64,000 nt of DNA from Sulfurimonas sp. HSL3-1 (GCF_039645995.1 NZ_CP147920.1:248001-312000), one strand, 5' to 3'. Positions 7,834 to 17,374 are shown, counted from the stretch's first letter. Made by a program: numbers and translations. The notes: generated by a model not told the origin, from the letters alone.

Positions 7834-8952
7834 TTACAGCAGGGAACGGCGGAATTTCAGGATGCTCAGCCCGATAAAGAGCACGGCGAACCCGCCCAGC
7901 GCCGCGAAAGAGTGCCAGAGGTCGGCGATGAGGGTGTGCTTGATCAGCAATCCCCGGATGATCTCGACAAAGTAGGTAAAGGGGATGGCGTAGCAGAGCG
8001 GCCGGATGTAGTCGGGAACGGCTTCGAGGGGGAAAATGAGGCCGCTGAGCATCACGGAGGGGATAATGATGAAGATCGCGAGGAACATCGCCTGCTGCTG
8101 GGTCTGCGATACAAGCGAGATCAGCACCCCCATCGCAATCATCACCGCGACATAGACGACGGCGAGCAGCGCGAGGTAGAGGTGCGACGTCGCCTCGGGC
8201 AGGTCGAAGAGCAGCCACCCCAGTCCCAGGATGAGGTAGAAGTCGATCAGCGCGATGATGACGTAGGGGATGATCTTTCCGAAGACGAAGGCGCTTTTGC
8301 TGATGGGGGTGACGAGGAGCTGCTCCAGGGTCTGCTTCTCCCGCTCCCGCACGACGGTGATCCCGGTGAGAATCAGCGCGATCTGCATGATGAGCACCCC
8401 GATGATGCCGGGCAGGAAGAACCAGGTCTCTTTCTCGTCGGGATTGAAAAGCACGACGGTATCCATGATGAAGGGCTCCGGGGCAATGACGGTTGGCGGC
8501 GCGTTCTCGTCGAGGAAATACATGTCGTTCGTCACCCCTTCGTCGGTGGCGGCGGAGGAGTTGTACTTCATCGCCGTCGTCAAAGAGGGCATCGTGCCGT
8601 CGACGTAGAAGGTGATATGGGGTTGGCGGTTCTCGCTGAGGTCGGCGGAGAAGTTGCCGTCGATAAAGAGGCCCGCCTCCGCCCGCCCGGAACGGATCTC
8701 CTCGATGATCGCCGCCCTGTCCGCTACCGGATAGAGTTTGAAGTAGCCGTCGCTCCAGAGCCCCGTTTTGATGAGGTTGCTGAAAAAGGAGCGGTCGTTG
8801 TCGACGTAGGCCATCGCGACGTTTTTGGGTTCGAGTTTGAGGGCGAGGCCGAACAGCACGAGGAAGATGACGGGCATGACGACGATGAGGGCGATGAGCC
8901 TCGGGTCGCGGCGCAGCTGGGTCAGCTCCTTTTTGATCATCGCACCGAGCAT
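7834..8952 (-). CDS. ABC-2 type exporter permease (YhhJ/YbhR-like)
   Basis: A 372-residue inner-membrane protein: one N-terminal helix, a periplasmic domain of about 150 residues, then five or more helices near the C-terminus including VVREREKQTLEQLLVTP, the cytoplasmic coupling motif of ABC-2 permeases. It starts by TAATG overlap with the ATPase gene, so the two are translated together. Only one permease is present, so the exporter would be a homodimer. Members of this group export drugs or small hydrophobic compounds; the substrate here is unknown. Confidence 0.9.
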   Translation of the reverse strand: MLGAMIKKELTQLRRDPRLIALIVVMPVIFLVLFGLALKLEPKNVAMAYVDNDRSFFSNLIKTGLWSDGYFKLYPVADRAAIIEEIRSGRAEAGLFIDGNFSADLSENRQPHITFYVDGTMPSLTTAMKYNSSAATDEGVTNDMYFLDENAPPTVIAPEPFIMDTVVLFNPDEKETWFFLPGIIGVLIMQIALILTGITVVREREKQTLEQLLVTPISKSAFVFGKIIPYVIIALIDFYLILGLGWLLFDLPEATSHLYLALLAVVYVAVMIAMGVLISLVSQTQQQAMFLAIFIIIPSVMLSGLIFPLEAVPDYIRPLCYAIPFTYFVEIIRGLLIKHTLIADLWHSFAALGGFAVLFIGLSILKFRRSLL

Positions 8953-9842
8953 TACCGCCGCTCCTGGGTGAGGGCCATAAAGACGTCCTCGAGGTTGGGT
9001 TCGGTCTCATAGACCGCGGCATCCGGCGCGAACGGCGCGACCAGCGCATCGACGGCCTCGCGGCCCATCTCCGGCATTGTCATCAGGCGCAGTTCGCTGC
9101 CGAACTGGTTGACGAGGCGGATCCCGGGATGGTTTTCGGCGGCGGCGGTGAGGGCGGGGTCGTAGTCGACGCGCACGGCAAAGACGCGGACTTCCCCCAG
9201 TTCGGATTTGATGGCAGCGGGTGCGCCTTCGGCGATCATCTGCCCGTGGTCGAGGATGGCAATGCGGCGGCAGCGCTGCGCCTCTTCCATGTAGTGGGTC
9301 GTAACAAAGAGGGTTTTTCCCGCGGCCGCCAGCGTATAGAAGTCGTCCCAGAGCTGCTTGCGGGTGACGGGATCGATGCCGGCCGTCGGCTCGTCGAGGA
9401 AGAGCACGTCCGGGTCGTGGGAGAGGGCGCAGGCGAGGGCAAGGCGCCGTTTCGTCCCGCCTGAGAGGGTCCCGGCGCGCTTGTTCCGGTAAGCGCTCAA
9501 AGCATAGCGTTCGAGCAGCGCATCGAGCCGTTCTGCGTCATGCACGCCGTACATGCTGGCGTAGAAACGGAGGTTCTCGATGACGCTCAGCTCTTCGTAC
9601 TGCCCGAACGACTGCGCGACGTAGCCGAAGCAACTTTTGGCCTTTTGCACGGGCTTCCCGTCGATGCGCACGGTGCCGTCGTCGGGGGCGATCAGGCCGC
9701 AGAGCATCCGCATCGTCGTGGTTTTGCCCGCGGCGTTGGGTCCCAGCAGTCCGAAGATCTCGCCCCGGGGAATATGAAATCCGACATCATCGACGGCAAG
9801 GGTGCTGTTGAAACGTTTGCGCAGATGTTCGGCCTCGATCAC
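8952..9842 (-). CDS. ABC exporter ATP-binding subunit
   Basis: A 296-residue ATPase with Walker A GPNAAGKT at residues 34-41, signature LSGGTKRR, Walker B VLFLDEPT and the switch His in VTTHYMEEA. The last 80 residues are the accessory domain common in ABC-2 exporters (CcmA/YbhF type). The start is GTG at 9842, supported by AAGGAG 8 bases upstream. It forms an operon with the permease and is divergent from a TetR-TolC-adaptor-RND operon; the shared 137-bp region carries two inverted repeats. Confidence 0.93.
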   Translation of the reverse strand: MIEAEHLRKRFNSTLAVDDVGFHIPRGEIFGLLGPNAAGKTTTMRMLCGLIAPDDGTVRIDGKPVQKAKSCFGYVAQSFGQYEELSVIENLRFYASMYGVHDAERLDALLERYALSAYRNKRAGTLSGGTKRRLALACALSHDPDVLFLDEPTAGIDPVTRKQLWDDFYTLAAAGKTLFVTTHYMEEAQRCRRIAILDHGQMIAEGAPAAIKSELGEVRVFAVRVDYDPALTAAAENHPGIRLVNQFGSELRLMTMPEMGREAVDALVAPFAPDAAVYETEPNLEDVFMALTQERR

Positions 9843-9874
9843 GGTCCTGCTCCTTGGGGGGTCCTATCCGGTAG

Positions 9875-9915
9875 TATACATCACATTCGGTGTATAGTGA
9901 TTTGAACTAAGTTCA
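9875..9915. promoter_or_regulatory. Divergent promoter region with two inverted repeats (ABC / tetR-RND)
   Basis: TGAACTAAGTTCA at 9903-9915 is a perfect 6+1+6 palindrome. A second inverted pair, TATACA (9875-9880) and TGTATA (9891-9896), overlaps a minus-strand TATACT -10 box (9873-9878). On the plus strand TATGAT at 9926-9931 is a candidate -10. I infer that the TetR encoded next door binds one of these and controls both exporters. Confidence 0.5.
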
Positions 9916-9979
9916 TTTTTAGAAATATGATTTTAGTATTCGAGTACGATTTCCATCATTGGGAACGGAAAGGTCAACC

Positions 9980-10558
9980 ATGATCAAAGCGAAACTGCAG
10001 GATGTCAAGCGCTCGCTGATCCTAGAAGCGGCGGCGGCGGCCTTCGAATCGGCGGGATATGAAGCGCTCAAGGTCTCGGAACTGGCCAAGGGCGTCGGGG
10101 TCTCCGTCGGAACGATCTACGGGCTGTTCGAGTCCAAAGAGGGGCTCTATATGGCCTACGTCAAAGCGCAGATCAGCGGCTATATCGCGGAGCTTCGGGC
10201 CCGCTGCGAGACGGTCACGGATCCCGAAGCGCAGCTGGAAACGGCATTCTGGCTCAAGTTCAGCCATTTCGCCTCCAAGCGCAGGGCCGTCGAGGAGTGC
10301 GCAAAGAACAACCCGCTCTTTTTCAGCAATATCCGCCACAGCGAACCGGAGATCCTGGAGCAGGTGTACAAGGTGATCGCCGGGATCGTCCGGCGGATCA
10401 ATCCGAAGCTGGATGAGGAGGAAGCCCTGGCGATGTCTTATCACCTGGCCGGTCTCAGCGACGGCTATATTAACTACTGGCTGGTCCACGACGGTGATCT
10501 TCTTTCGAAGGTGCCGGCCCTGCAGGCCCAGATGTTGACTATGATCAAAGGATGCTAA
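9980..10558 (+). CDS. TetR-family regulator of the RND efflux operon
   Basis: A 192-residue repressor with an N-terminal helix-turn-helix (KVSELAKGVGVSVGTIYGLF) and an all-helical ligand domain. I choose the ATG at 9980, which has AAAGG six bases upstream, over the TTG at 9959. It is the first gene of a four-gene operon and overlaps tolC by one base (TAATG). Autoregulation and repression of both the efflux genes and the divergent ABC exporter are inferred from layout. Confidence 0.9.
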   Translation: MIKAKLQDVKRSLILEAAAAAFESAGYEALKVSELAKGVGVSVGTIYGLFESKEGLYMAYVKAQISGYIAELRARCETVTDPEAQLETAFWLKFSHFASKRRAVEECAKNNPLFFSNIRHSEPEILEQVYKVIAGIVRRINPKLDEEEALAMSYHLAGLSDGYINYWLVHDGDLLSKVPALQAQMLTMIKGC

Positions 10559-11790
10559 TGCGACAGATTTTCTCTTTACTTTTTGCGGGGACGGCCCTGT
10601 TCGGGTTCGATCTGCCGACGCTGATCACCCAGGCGCAGCAGAACGAGCAGGTGCAGGCCTATGCCAAGCGCGCCGAGGCGGCGGCGCACGCACACGACGC
10701 GGTGGTCGCGTCGTACCTGCCGCGCATCGACGTCGGGGCGAGCGCCTCGTACATTGACGAGCGGGGCAGCATCGACGTGCCCGAAACCTACAAGGCCTAC
10801 GCCGAGGCGAACTTCGTCATTCTTGACGGATTCAAACGAAAGAACCTTCTCAGCGAGAAAAGCATGGACGCGAAAGCGGGGCAATTTGACCTCGAAGGGT
10901 TCAAAAAAGCGGTCTCGCTGCAGGTGATCCAGCGTTATGCCGAACTGCAGAACGTCGCGTCCGATATTGACGCCCTTCAGAAGAACCGCGAGCAGCTCGC
11001 CGAGCAGCTGGAACGGTTCAAACTCTTCAAAAGCGCGGGCATCGCGACGGAAGAGGATGTCGAGCGTCTCAATGCCGCCGTGGCCGATGCGGATTACCAG
11101 ATCATTGCACGGCAGTACGAGAGCGACCGCCTGCGCAGCCAGCTGGAGCTGCTCAGCGGCGCGCCGCTGGAGGGGGAGCTGACACCGGGGGCGGTCGTCC
11201 TGCCGGAGGAGACCGAAGCGAAACGGCTCGACAGCCTCGAAGCGATGGCCTTCAGGGTCCGCGCTCTGGGCTATGCCGCCGAACAGGCCGACAGCGTCTA
11301 CTATCCGACCATCGCCCTCAACGACACCTATACCTGGTACGACTACAAGAATTTCAACCCGAGTTTTCCGGTCAATTTCGTCGACAAACAGAACCGCCTG
11401 ACCCTGCAGCTCTCCATGAACCTGATCGATTTCGGCGCCGCGCGGCAGCAGAAGCAGGTGCTACGGCTCCAGCAGGAGGCGCAGGCGCTTGAGCTGCGCT
11501 ACGCCGAAAAGTCGGCGGAGGCGGACCGGGCGCTGGCCCTCAAAGCGATCCAGCGCGCCGAAAGCCTGCTGGACGCGGCACAAAAGTCGGAAACGGCCTC
11601 CGACCGCACTTTTGCCGTCGTCAAGAAAAAGTACGAGGCGCGGGTCGTCGACTACATCCGCTATCTCGACGCGCTGAGCAAGGCCACGGAGTCGAGAGCG
11701 CAATACAACCGCGCACTGAGCGGGCTGAACAGCGCCAATGCAACCTACATTTATAACCTGGGGATGGACCCGAAGGAGTATGTCAAATGA
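10558..11790 (+). CDS. TolC-family outer-membrane channel
   Basis: A 410-residue outer-membrane efflux protein: signal peptide (MRQIFSLLFAGTALFGF), then two repeats of long amphipathic coiled-coil helices rich in Ala, Glu, Gln and Lys with a beta segment between, as in TolC/OEP proteins. The ATG at 10558 has AAAGG with a six-base spacer; an ATG two codons earlier has no spacer. It overlaps the adaptor gene by ATGA. It should form the trimeric exit duct for the RND pump that follows. Confidence 0.9.
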   Translation: MRQIFSLLFAGTALFGFDLPTLITQAQQNEQVQAYAKRAEAAAHAHDAVVASYLPRIDVGASASYIDERGSIDVPETYKAYAEANFVILDGFKRKNLLSEKSMDAKAGQFDLEGFKKAVSLQVIQRYAELQNVASDIDALQKNREQLAEQLERFKLFKSAGIATEEDVERLNAAVADADYQIIARQYESDRLRSQLELLSGAPLEGELTPGAVVLPEETEAKRLDSLEAMAFRVRALGYAAEQADSVYYPTIALNDTYTWYDYKNFNPSFPVNFVDKQNRLTLQLSMNLIDFGAARQQKQVLRLQQEAQALELRYAEKSAEADRALALKAIQRAESLLDAAQKSETASDRTFAVVKKKYEARVVDYIRYLDALSKATESRAQYNRALSGLNSANATYIYNLGMDPKEYVK

Positions 11791-12530
11791 AAAAGATCTT
11801 AGTGACGGCCGTCCTTATGTTTACGGCACTGCATGCGCAGAACATCTATGCAACGTTCGATGTCGAAGCGGAAAAGGCCGCCGAACTCTCCCTGACCTCC
11901 AGCGGTACTATCGAAGGGATCAATATCGACGTCGGTTCCCGGGTCAAGAAGGGCGATATTCTGCTCTGGCTGGATAACGACGATATGAAAGAGGCCGTGG
12001 AGCTGGCCAAGGCGCAGCTGGAGCTGGCCCGCGTCGACGCCAAGTTCGCCCAGCGCAATTTTGAACGCTACGAGAAGGTCAAGAATGTCATCGATGCGGG
12101 CGAGTACGACCGCTACGCGTCGGCGTACGAGACGGCGAAGAGCCGCCTGCACGAAGCGCAGGTCAACGTACGCTACAAGCAGGCCCTCCTGGAGAAGACG
12201 ATCCTGCGGGCCCCCTTTGACGGGGTCGTCTCCGACAAGCCCGTCGAGGTGGGGGACGTCGTCAGCGGCGCCATGATCAAGGTGCTGCTGCGGCTGCAGA
12301 GCGCGAAAGCGAACACCCTCAAGCTCAAAGTCGACCAGAAATACTGGACAAAACTGAAGCCCGGCCAGACCTTCCGCTACCGTGTTGACGGCGAGACGGG
12401 GCAGCGCGAGGGGAAGGTGAGCATCGTCTACCCGACGGCCAACAACGCCAACCGCAAGATCATCGTCGAGGTCCCGGCCAAGGGGATCGTCCCGGGGCTC
12501 TTCGGCGAGGGTGAGATCGAGGCCGACTGA
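11787..12530 (+). CDS. Periplasmic adaptor (membrane fusion protein) of RND pump
   Basis: A 247-residue secreted protein, short for this family (usually 350-400). Signal peptide of about 17 residues, lipoyl half-motif around GTIEGINIDVGSRVKKGD, a helical hairpin (about residues 65-125), the second lipoyl half (TILRAPFDGVVSDKPVEVGDVV) and a beta-barrel. The C-terminal membrane-proximal domain is reduced or missing. It bridges the TolC channel and the permease. It overlaps both neighbours. Confidence 0.9.
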   Translation: MKKILVTAVLMFTALHAQNIYATFDVEAEKAAELSLTSSGTIEGINIDVGSRVKKGDILLWLDNDDMKEAVELAKAQLELARVDAKFAQRNFERYEKVKNVIDAGEYDRYASAYETAKSRLHEAQVNVRYKQALLEKTILRAPFDGVVSDKPVEVGDVVSGAMIKVLLRLQSAKANTLKLKVDQKYWTKLKPGQTFRYRVDGETGQREGKVSIVYPTANNANRKIIVEVPAKGIVPGLFGEGEIEAD

Positions 12531-15500
12531 TGTACAAATTTGCCATTAACCGACCCATCACGACGCTGATGTATGTGCTGACGCTCGTCGTCTTCGGACT
12601 GATGAGTTTCAAAGCCATGCCCGCGGCGCTCTTCCCCAACGTCGACTTCCCCATCGTCACCGTCAAAACGGTCTACCCTGGGGCGGAGCCGACCAGCGTC
12701 GAGTCCCAGATCACCGACAAGATTGAGGAAGCGGTCTCGGGGATCAACGGGATCGACACGATCACCTCTACGAGCAGCGACGGCGTGAGCGTCGTTATGG
12801 TCAAGTTCCTGCTTGAACGCAAGATAGACGAAGCGGCCAACGATGTGCGCGACAAGGTCTCCGCCGTCAAGCTCCCGGTGCAGGCGGAGAAACCGCTGGT
12901 GAGCAAGCTCGATATCGGCGCGGCGCCGGTCATCAACGTCTTCCTGGCGGCGAAGGAGGCGACGCCGACGGAGCTGATGCTCTTTGCCGACGAGAAGGCC
13001 AAACCCGCGATCCAGCGCCTCAGCGGCGTCGGGGCCATCAATATCATCGGCTACCGCGACCGCGAGATCCGCATCTACCCCGACCCTTATGCCCTGAACA
13101 AGTACGGCATTACCGTCAAAGAGCTCAATGACATCATCTCCAAGGAGAACGTCAAGATCGGCGGCGGGAAACTGGAGAAGGGGGCCAGCGAGCTCATCAT
13201 CAAAACCGAGGCCGACGCGGTGAACATCGACGACCTCCTCGCGATCAAGATCAAAGACGAGCTCCGCCTGGCCGATCTTGCCCGGGTCGAGGACGCCCTG
13301 GCGGATGCGAAGAGCTTCTCCTCCTATGACGGGAAGGCCGGCGTCATGCTGGAGGTGCAGAAGATCTCGGGCACGAATACCCTCGACGTGATCAAACTGG
13401 TCAAGGATGCCGTGCCGGGGCTGCAGCGGCTCGCGGGCGACAAGATCGAGGTGAAAACGCTCAACGACACCTCGCCCTTTATCATCCACTCCCTCGAAGA
13501 CGTCGAGTTCGACCTGGTCTACGGGGCGCTGCTGGCGGCGCTGATCATCTTCGTCTTTCTGCGCAACGTGACGATCACCCTCGTCGCTTCCCTGGCGATC
13601 CCGACGTCTATCATCGGCACCTTCGCCCTGATGGACTACATGGGCTTCGACCTGAACAAGCTGACGCTGATCGGGCTGACGCTCGCCATTGGTATCCTCA
13701 TCGACGATGCCATCGTCGTTATCGAGAACATCTACAAAAAGATGGAAGCGGGGATGGGCAAGTTCGACGCGGCCGTCGAGGGGACCAAGGAGATGGCCTT
13801 CGCCATCCTCGCGATCTCCTCGATGCTGCTGGCGGTCTTTATCCCCGTCTCCATGATGAGCGGGATCGTCGGGAAGTTCTTCAACTCCTTCGCGATGACC
13901 GTCGCCTTTGCCATCGTCATCTCCTACACGATCGCGATGACCTTCATCCCCTCGCTCAGCGCCCGGGTGCTGCATAAAGGCGAGAGCCGCTTTTACGACA
14001 AGACGGAGTTCATCTTCGTCTGGCTCGACCGCGCCTACGCGGCGACCCTGCGTTTCGCCCTGCGCTTCAAGGTGCTGAACATGGTCGCCGTCCTCGTCAT
14101 CTTCATCGGATCGCTCTCGCTCTTCCCGAAGATCGGGATGGACTTCGTTCCCAAGGAGGACAAGGCGGAGTTCGAGGTGAAAATCGAGGCGAAGCCGGGG
14201 ATCTCCCTGGAGGAGATGCTCGTCAAATCCCGCAAGGTCGAGGCGCTGGTCAACGGCGTCGACCAGGTGGAGTACACGACGCTGGGCATCGGCTATAACA
14301 GCGCACAGGAGATCAACAAGGCGCTGCTCTACGTCAAGCTGACGGACAAAACGAAACGTTCGCAGAACCAGGAGGAGATCATCCAGGCGCTGCGCGGCAA
14401 GCTTAAGGGGTTCGACCCGGATCTCTTCATTACCGCGGCGGCCATCCCGAACATCAAAGGCGCCGGGGTCTCCGTGCCGTACCAGATCGTCCTCAAAGGC
14501 GACAGTTTCGACTCCCTCACTGCGGCGTCGGATGCGCTCACGGCCTACCTGGCGCAGAAGCAGGGCTTCGTCGACATCGATACGAACCTCGAGGCGGGCA
14601 AGCCGGAGCTGCAGATCTCCATTCTGCGAGAGAATGCCAACCGCCTCGGCGTCCGTGCCGAGGATATCGCCAAGGCCCTGGCAACGGCCTTCTCCAGCGA
14701 CCTGCCGATCTCCCAGTATGAGGAGAACGGCAAGCTTTATGACATCACCCTGCGTTTCGACGACGCCCACCGCGAGGACGTGGAGCAGATCAAGAAGATG
14801 GAGCTGCGGACCCCGGCGGGCGACCTCGTCTCCCTTGACGGGCTCGTGACCTTTGAGAACGGCAGCGCGATGGCGGCGGTCAACCGTTTCGACCGCGAAC
14901 GACAGGTGACGGTCTTCGCCGACCTCTTCGGCCTCGACCTCGGCGGCGCCGTCAGCTACACGATGGCCAAGATCGACGAGCTGATGCCCGAGGGCGTCAA
15001 CTACCGCTTCACCGGCTTCGCCGAAGAGATGGCCAAGACGGGCAAAGCCTTCGTGACGGCAATAGGACTGACGATCATCATGATCTATATCATCCTGGCG
15101 ATCCTCTACGAGTCGCTGATCCAGCCCGTCATCATCATGATGGCGCTGCCGCTCTCCATTACGGGGGTTTTGATCGCCCTCTTCTTGAGCGGGCAGCAGT
15201 TCAGCCTCTTCGTCATGATCGGCTTCTTCCTGCTGATGGGGATGGTCGGTAAGAACGCCGTCCTGCTCGTCGACTTCGCCAATGTCGCCGTCGAAAAGGG
15301 GCGGGAAGTCAACGAGGCGCTGCTCGAGGCGGGCGAAAAGCGTCTGCGACCGATCCTGATGACGACCTTCGCGATGGTCTTCGCGATGCTGCCGCTGGCG
15401 TTCGGCAGCGGTTTCGGGAGTGAGACGAAGTCGCCGATGGCCATCGCCGTCATCGGCGGGCTGATCAGTTCGATGATCCTGACCCTCGTCGTCGTGCCCA

Positions 15501-15574
15501 TCATCTACCGCCTCCTCTACCCGCTGGACCGCTGGCTGCGTTCGCACTACGAACGCCGCATCGGGGAGGCGTAA
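12530..15574 (+). CDS. RND efflux permease (AcrB/MexB-like, HAE1)
   Basis: A 1014-residue inner-membrane proton-driven pump with 12 expected helices and two large periplasmic domains. The start MYKFAINRPITTLM and the transmembrane-4 motif GILIDDAIVVIENI, with the proton-relay Asp pair, are typical. It is slightly shorter than AcrB (1049). It starts on the adaptor stop codon (TGATG). The operon TetR-TolC-adaptor-permease is a complete tripartite system; the substrate is unknown. Confidence 0.95.
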   Translation: MYKFAINRPITTLMYVLTLVVFGLMSFKAMPAALFPNVDFPIVTVKTVYPGAEPTSVESQITDKIEEAVSGINGIDTITSTSSDGVSVVMVKFLLERKIDEAANDVRDKVSAVKLPVQAEKPLVSKLDIGAAPVINVFLAAKEATPTELMLFADEKAKPAIQRLSGVGAINIIGYRDREIRIYPDPYALNKYGITVKELNDIISKENVKIGGGKLEKGASELIIKTEADAVNIDDLLAIKIKDELRLADLARVEDALADAKSFSSYDGKAGVMLEVQKISGTNTLDVIKLVKDAVPGLQRLAGDKIEVKTLNDTSPFIIHSLEDVEFDLVYGALLAALIIFVFLRNVTITLVASLAIPTSIIGTFALMDYMGFDLNKLTLIGLTLAIGILIDDAIVVIENIYKKMEAGMGKFDAAVEGTKEMAFAILAISSMLLAVFIPVSMMSGIVGKFFNSFAMTVAFAIVISYTIAMTFIPSLSARVLHKGESRFYDKTEFIFVWLDRAYAATLRFALRFKVLNMVAVLVIFIGSLSLFPKIGMDFVPKEDKAEFEVKIEAKPGISLEEMLVKSRKVEALVNGVDQVEYTTLGIGYNSAQEINKALLYVKLTDKTKRSQNQEEIIQALRGKLKGFDPDLFITAAAIPNIKGAGVSVPYQIVLKGDSFDSLTAASDALTAYLAQKQGFVDIDTNLEAGKPELQISILRENANRLGVRAEDIAKALATAFSSDLPISQYEENGKLYDITLRFDDAHREDVEQIKKMELRTPAGDLVSLDGLVTFENGSAMAAVNRFDRERQVTVFADLFGLDLGGAVSYTMAKIDELMPEGVNYRFTGFAEEMAKTGKAFVTAIGLTIIMIYIILAILYESLIQPVIIMMALPLSITGVLIALFLSGQQFSLFVMIGFFLLMGMVGKNAVLLVDFANVAVEKGREVNEALLEAGEKRLRPILMTTFAMVFAMLPLAFGSGFGSETKSPMAIAVIGGLISSMILTLVVVPIIYRLLYPLDRWLRSHYERRIGEA

Positions 15575-15755
15575 GCCCCTCCGTCAACCCTTTTCCCGAA
15601 TGAGTCTGGTGTGTTTTTTTGTTTAATGCGCCAGAGTATGTTGTTTTTCTCAATTTATCCCTCCTGTGTCAGCGTTATCATGTGTAAAATAGGTGTGATG
15701 CAAAAAGGACGCGGTGTTTGGTGTGAGCACCCTACCGTCCGTCAGAGGAGGAGAC

Positions 15756-16619
15756 ATGAGAATCGCAATCAGCGGCGCAGGCGGGTTTATCGGAAGTCAC
15801 CTGGTACGCATGTTCGAAGCGGAAGGGTGGGAGGTGATCCCGCTCCACACAAAGGATTTTTCGCTTGAGGATGCCGTCTTCGTCGAGAAACTTTCCGGGG
15901 CGGACGTCATCGCCCACCTGGCCGGAGCCTCGATCAACAGGCGCTGGACGGAGGCGTATAAAAAAGAGCTCTACGAGAGCCGAGTGAAAACGGCCGAGAA
16001 GCTCGTGCGCGCCATGGCGATGATGGCAGAAAAACCCAAGCTCTTCATCTGTACGTCGGCGGTGGGAATTTATGCTTCGACGGGCAAATATGACGAAGAA
16101 AACGCCGTCTATGCCAACGATTTTCTGGGGCGGCTGGCGCAGAACTGGGAGGCGGCGGCCATGCAGGCCAACGCCGTTGGCATCAGAACGATCATCTTCC
16201 GCTACGGCATTGTGCTCGGCCACGGCGGCGGCATTCTCAAAGAGATGCTGCTGCCCTTCAGGCTCGGACTCGGGGGGACGATCGGTGACGGGACACAGCC
16301 TTTTACATGGGTGCACATCGACGACCTGATGCGGGGTTACCTTTTCGTTACCCGGCATCCGGATATGGAGGGCGTTTACAATCTGATGGCGCCTACGCCG
16401 ACGACCAATTACGGTCTGACGAAGACGCTCGGCAGGGTGCTGCATCGCCCGACTTTTATGACCGTGCCCCGTTTCCTACTGAAGCTGCGTTTCGGTTCCG
16501 AAGGCGGCGAGGCGCTCGCCGGCGGTCAGTATGCCCTGCCCAAACGGCTGCTGGAGGCCGGATTTACGTTTAAATTCAAAACCGTCGATGCGGCGCTGGA
16601 GGACCTATTTGGTTCCTGA
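15756..16619 (+). CDS. TIGR01777-family NAD-dependent epimerase/SDR (YfcH-like)
   Basis: A 287-residue Rossmann-fold protein with the nucleotide-binding GAGGFIGSHL at residues 7-16, the SINRRW segment and the C-terminal DUF1731-like part typical of YfcH/SDR39U proteins, whose substrate is not firmly known. The ATG at 15756 is chosen for the strong GAGGAGGAG site just upstream. It is monocistronic: about 180 bp of gene-free sequence lie before it, with a T-run at 15613-15620 and a possible TAAAAT -10 at 15685-15690, and about 210 bp after. Confidence 0.9.
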   Translation: MRIAISGAGGFIGSHLVRMFEAEGWEVIPLHTKDFSLEDAVFVEKLSGADVIAHLAGASINRRWTEAYKKELYESRVKTAEKLVRAMAMMAEKPKLFICTSAVGIYASTGKYDEENAVYANDFLGRLAQNWEAAAMQANAVGIRTIIFRYGIVLGHGGGILKEMLLPFRLGLGGTIGDGTQPFTWVHIDDLMRGYLFVTRHPDMEGVYNLMAPTPTTNYGLTKTLGRVLHRPTFMTVPRFLLKLRFGSEGGEALAGGQYALPKRLLEAGFTFKFKTVDAALEDLFGS

Positions 16620-16688
16620 TGCCCCGAGGGGGACGCGCTAGGGCGCCGAGAGAGCCAAAAAACGCAGTGACGCTTTTCCCACGACTGC

Positions 16689-16748
16689 CGCGGCGTTTAC
16701 ATTGGTTTACGCCGCGTTGGCTGCCGATATACACCTTTTTTCTACAAT
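16689..16748 (+). promoter_or_regulatory. Hairpin and -10 box upstream of the DUF4405 gene
   Basis: A perfect 8-bp inverted repeat, CGCGGCGT (16689-16696) and ACGCCGCG (16709-16716), encloses 12 bases and carries a direct repeat GTTTAC. A T-run leads to TACAAT at 16743-16748, a candidate -10. The palindrome lies near -50, where an operator could act. The rest of the 210-bp gap shows no ORF with a start signal. Confidence 0.4.
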
Positions 16749-16829
16749 CGTTTCCAAAGAGATATGAACGGTGCCGGAAGTTCCCTGCCGTTCCCGAGTC
16801 ACTGAACAACTATCTGCAAGGAGCGTATA

Positions 16830-17318
16830 ATGAAACCGTTGATCAAAGAGAGTGCGACCTCGTTAACGGCACTTGTGTTTTTTGTCGTCGGCGTGAGCGG
16901 CGTCCTGCTCTATTTCCACCTCTTCGATGTCCAGGTCAAGGCACTGCACGAGACGCTGGGACTGCTCTTCGTCGCCGCGGCGCTCCTGCACGTCTACTTT
17001 AACTGGAAGGGGATGAAGCGGTACTTCCCCAAAAAGGTTTTCATGGGATTCACCGCCGTGCTCACCGCCGTTTCGATTGCGTTTATCGCGTCGTCGGAAA
17101 GCGGCCCGAACCCGAAGGTAACCCTGATCGACCGTGCCCTGAACGCACCGCTGTCTGTGTCGCTCCCGCTGCTGGAGACGGACCGGGAAGCGGCTGAAAC
17201 GCTGCTGGGCGACAGGGGGATTACCCTCGGGGGTGCGGATTCACTGGCCGCGATCGCCCGCGCCAACAGCGTCTCTCCCTTCGAGCTGGTCATGATGATT
17301 ACCGCGGAGAAAGAGTAA
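16830..17318 (+). CDS. DUF4405 domain-containing membrane protein
   Basis: A 162-residue inner-membrane protein with three predicted helices in the first 95 residues, containing His residues (FHLFDV, LHETLG, LLHVYFNWKG) placed as in cytochrome-b-like DUF4405 domains, where they may bind haem. A soluble C-terminal part of about 65 residues follows, resembling a small helical hairpin-rich domain. AAGGAGCGTATA precedes the start. No redox partner is encoded beside it. Confidence 0.78.
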   Translation: MKPLIKESATSLTALVFFVVGVSGVLLYFHLFDVQVKALHETLGLLFVAAALLHVYFNWKGMKRYFPKKVFMGFTAVLTAVSIAFIASSESGPNPKVTLIDRALNAPLSVSLPLLETDREAAETLLGDRGITLGGADSLAAIARANSVSPFELVMMITAEKE

Positions 17319-17368
17319 TGCGGCGTCCCCGTTTAACGGGAGTTGTCCCTAAAGGGGCAGGCTTGTTC

Positions 17369-17374
17369 TATAAT
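17369..17374 (+). promoter_or_regulatory. -10 box TATAAT upstream of the MacAB-like operon
   Basis: TATAAT follows TTGTTC in the gap between the DUF4405 gene and the tolC-type gene and predicts a start near 17381, giving a leader of about 27 bases that contains AGAAGGA. Confidence 0.5.

Noticed and set aside
12428-15547. Very long open frame (about 1040 codons) on the minus strand opposite the RND permease
   Set aside because: Composition is His-, Asp- and Arg-rich with no domain, and it mirrors the codon pattern of the clear RND gene. GC-rich third positions keep antisense frames open.
15611-15868. Small frame starting in the gap before the epimerase gene
   Set aside because: It overlaps the epimerase start out of frame, lacks a ribosome site and shows no conserved features.
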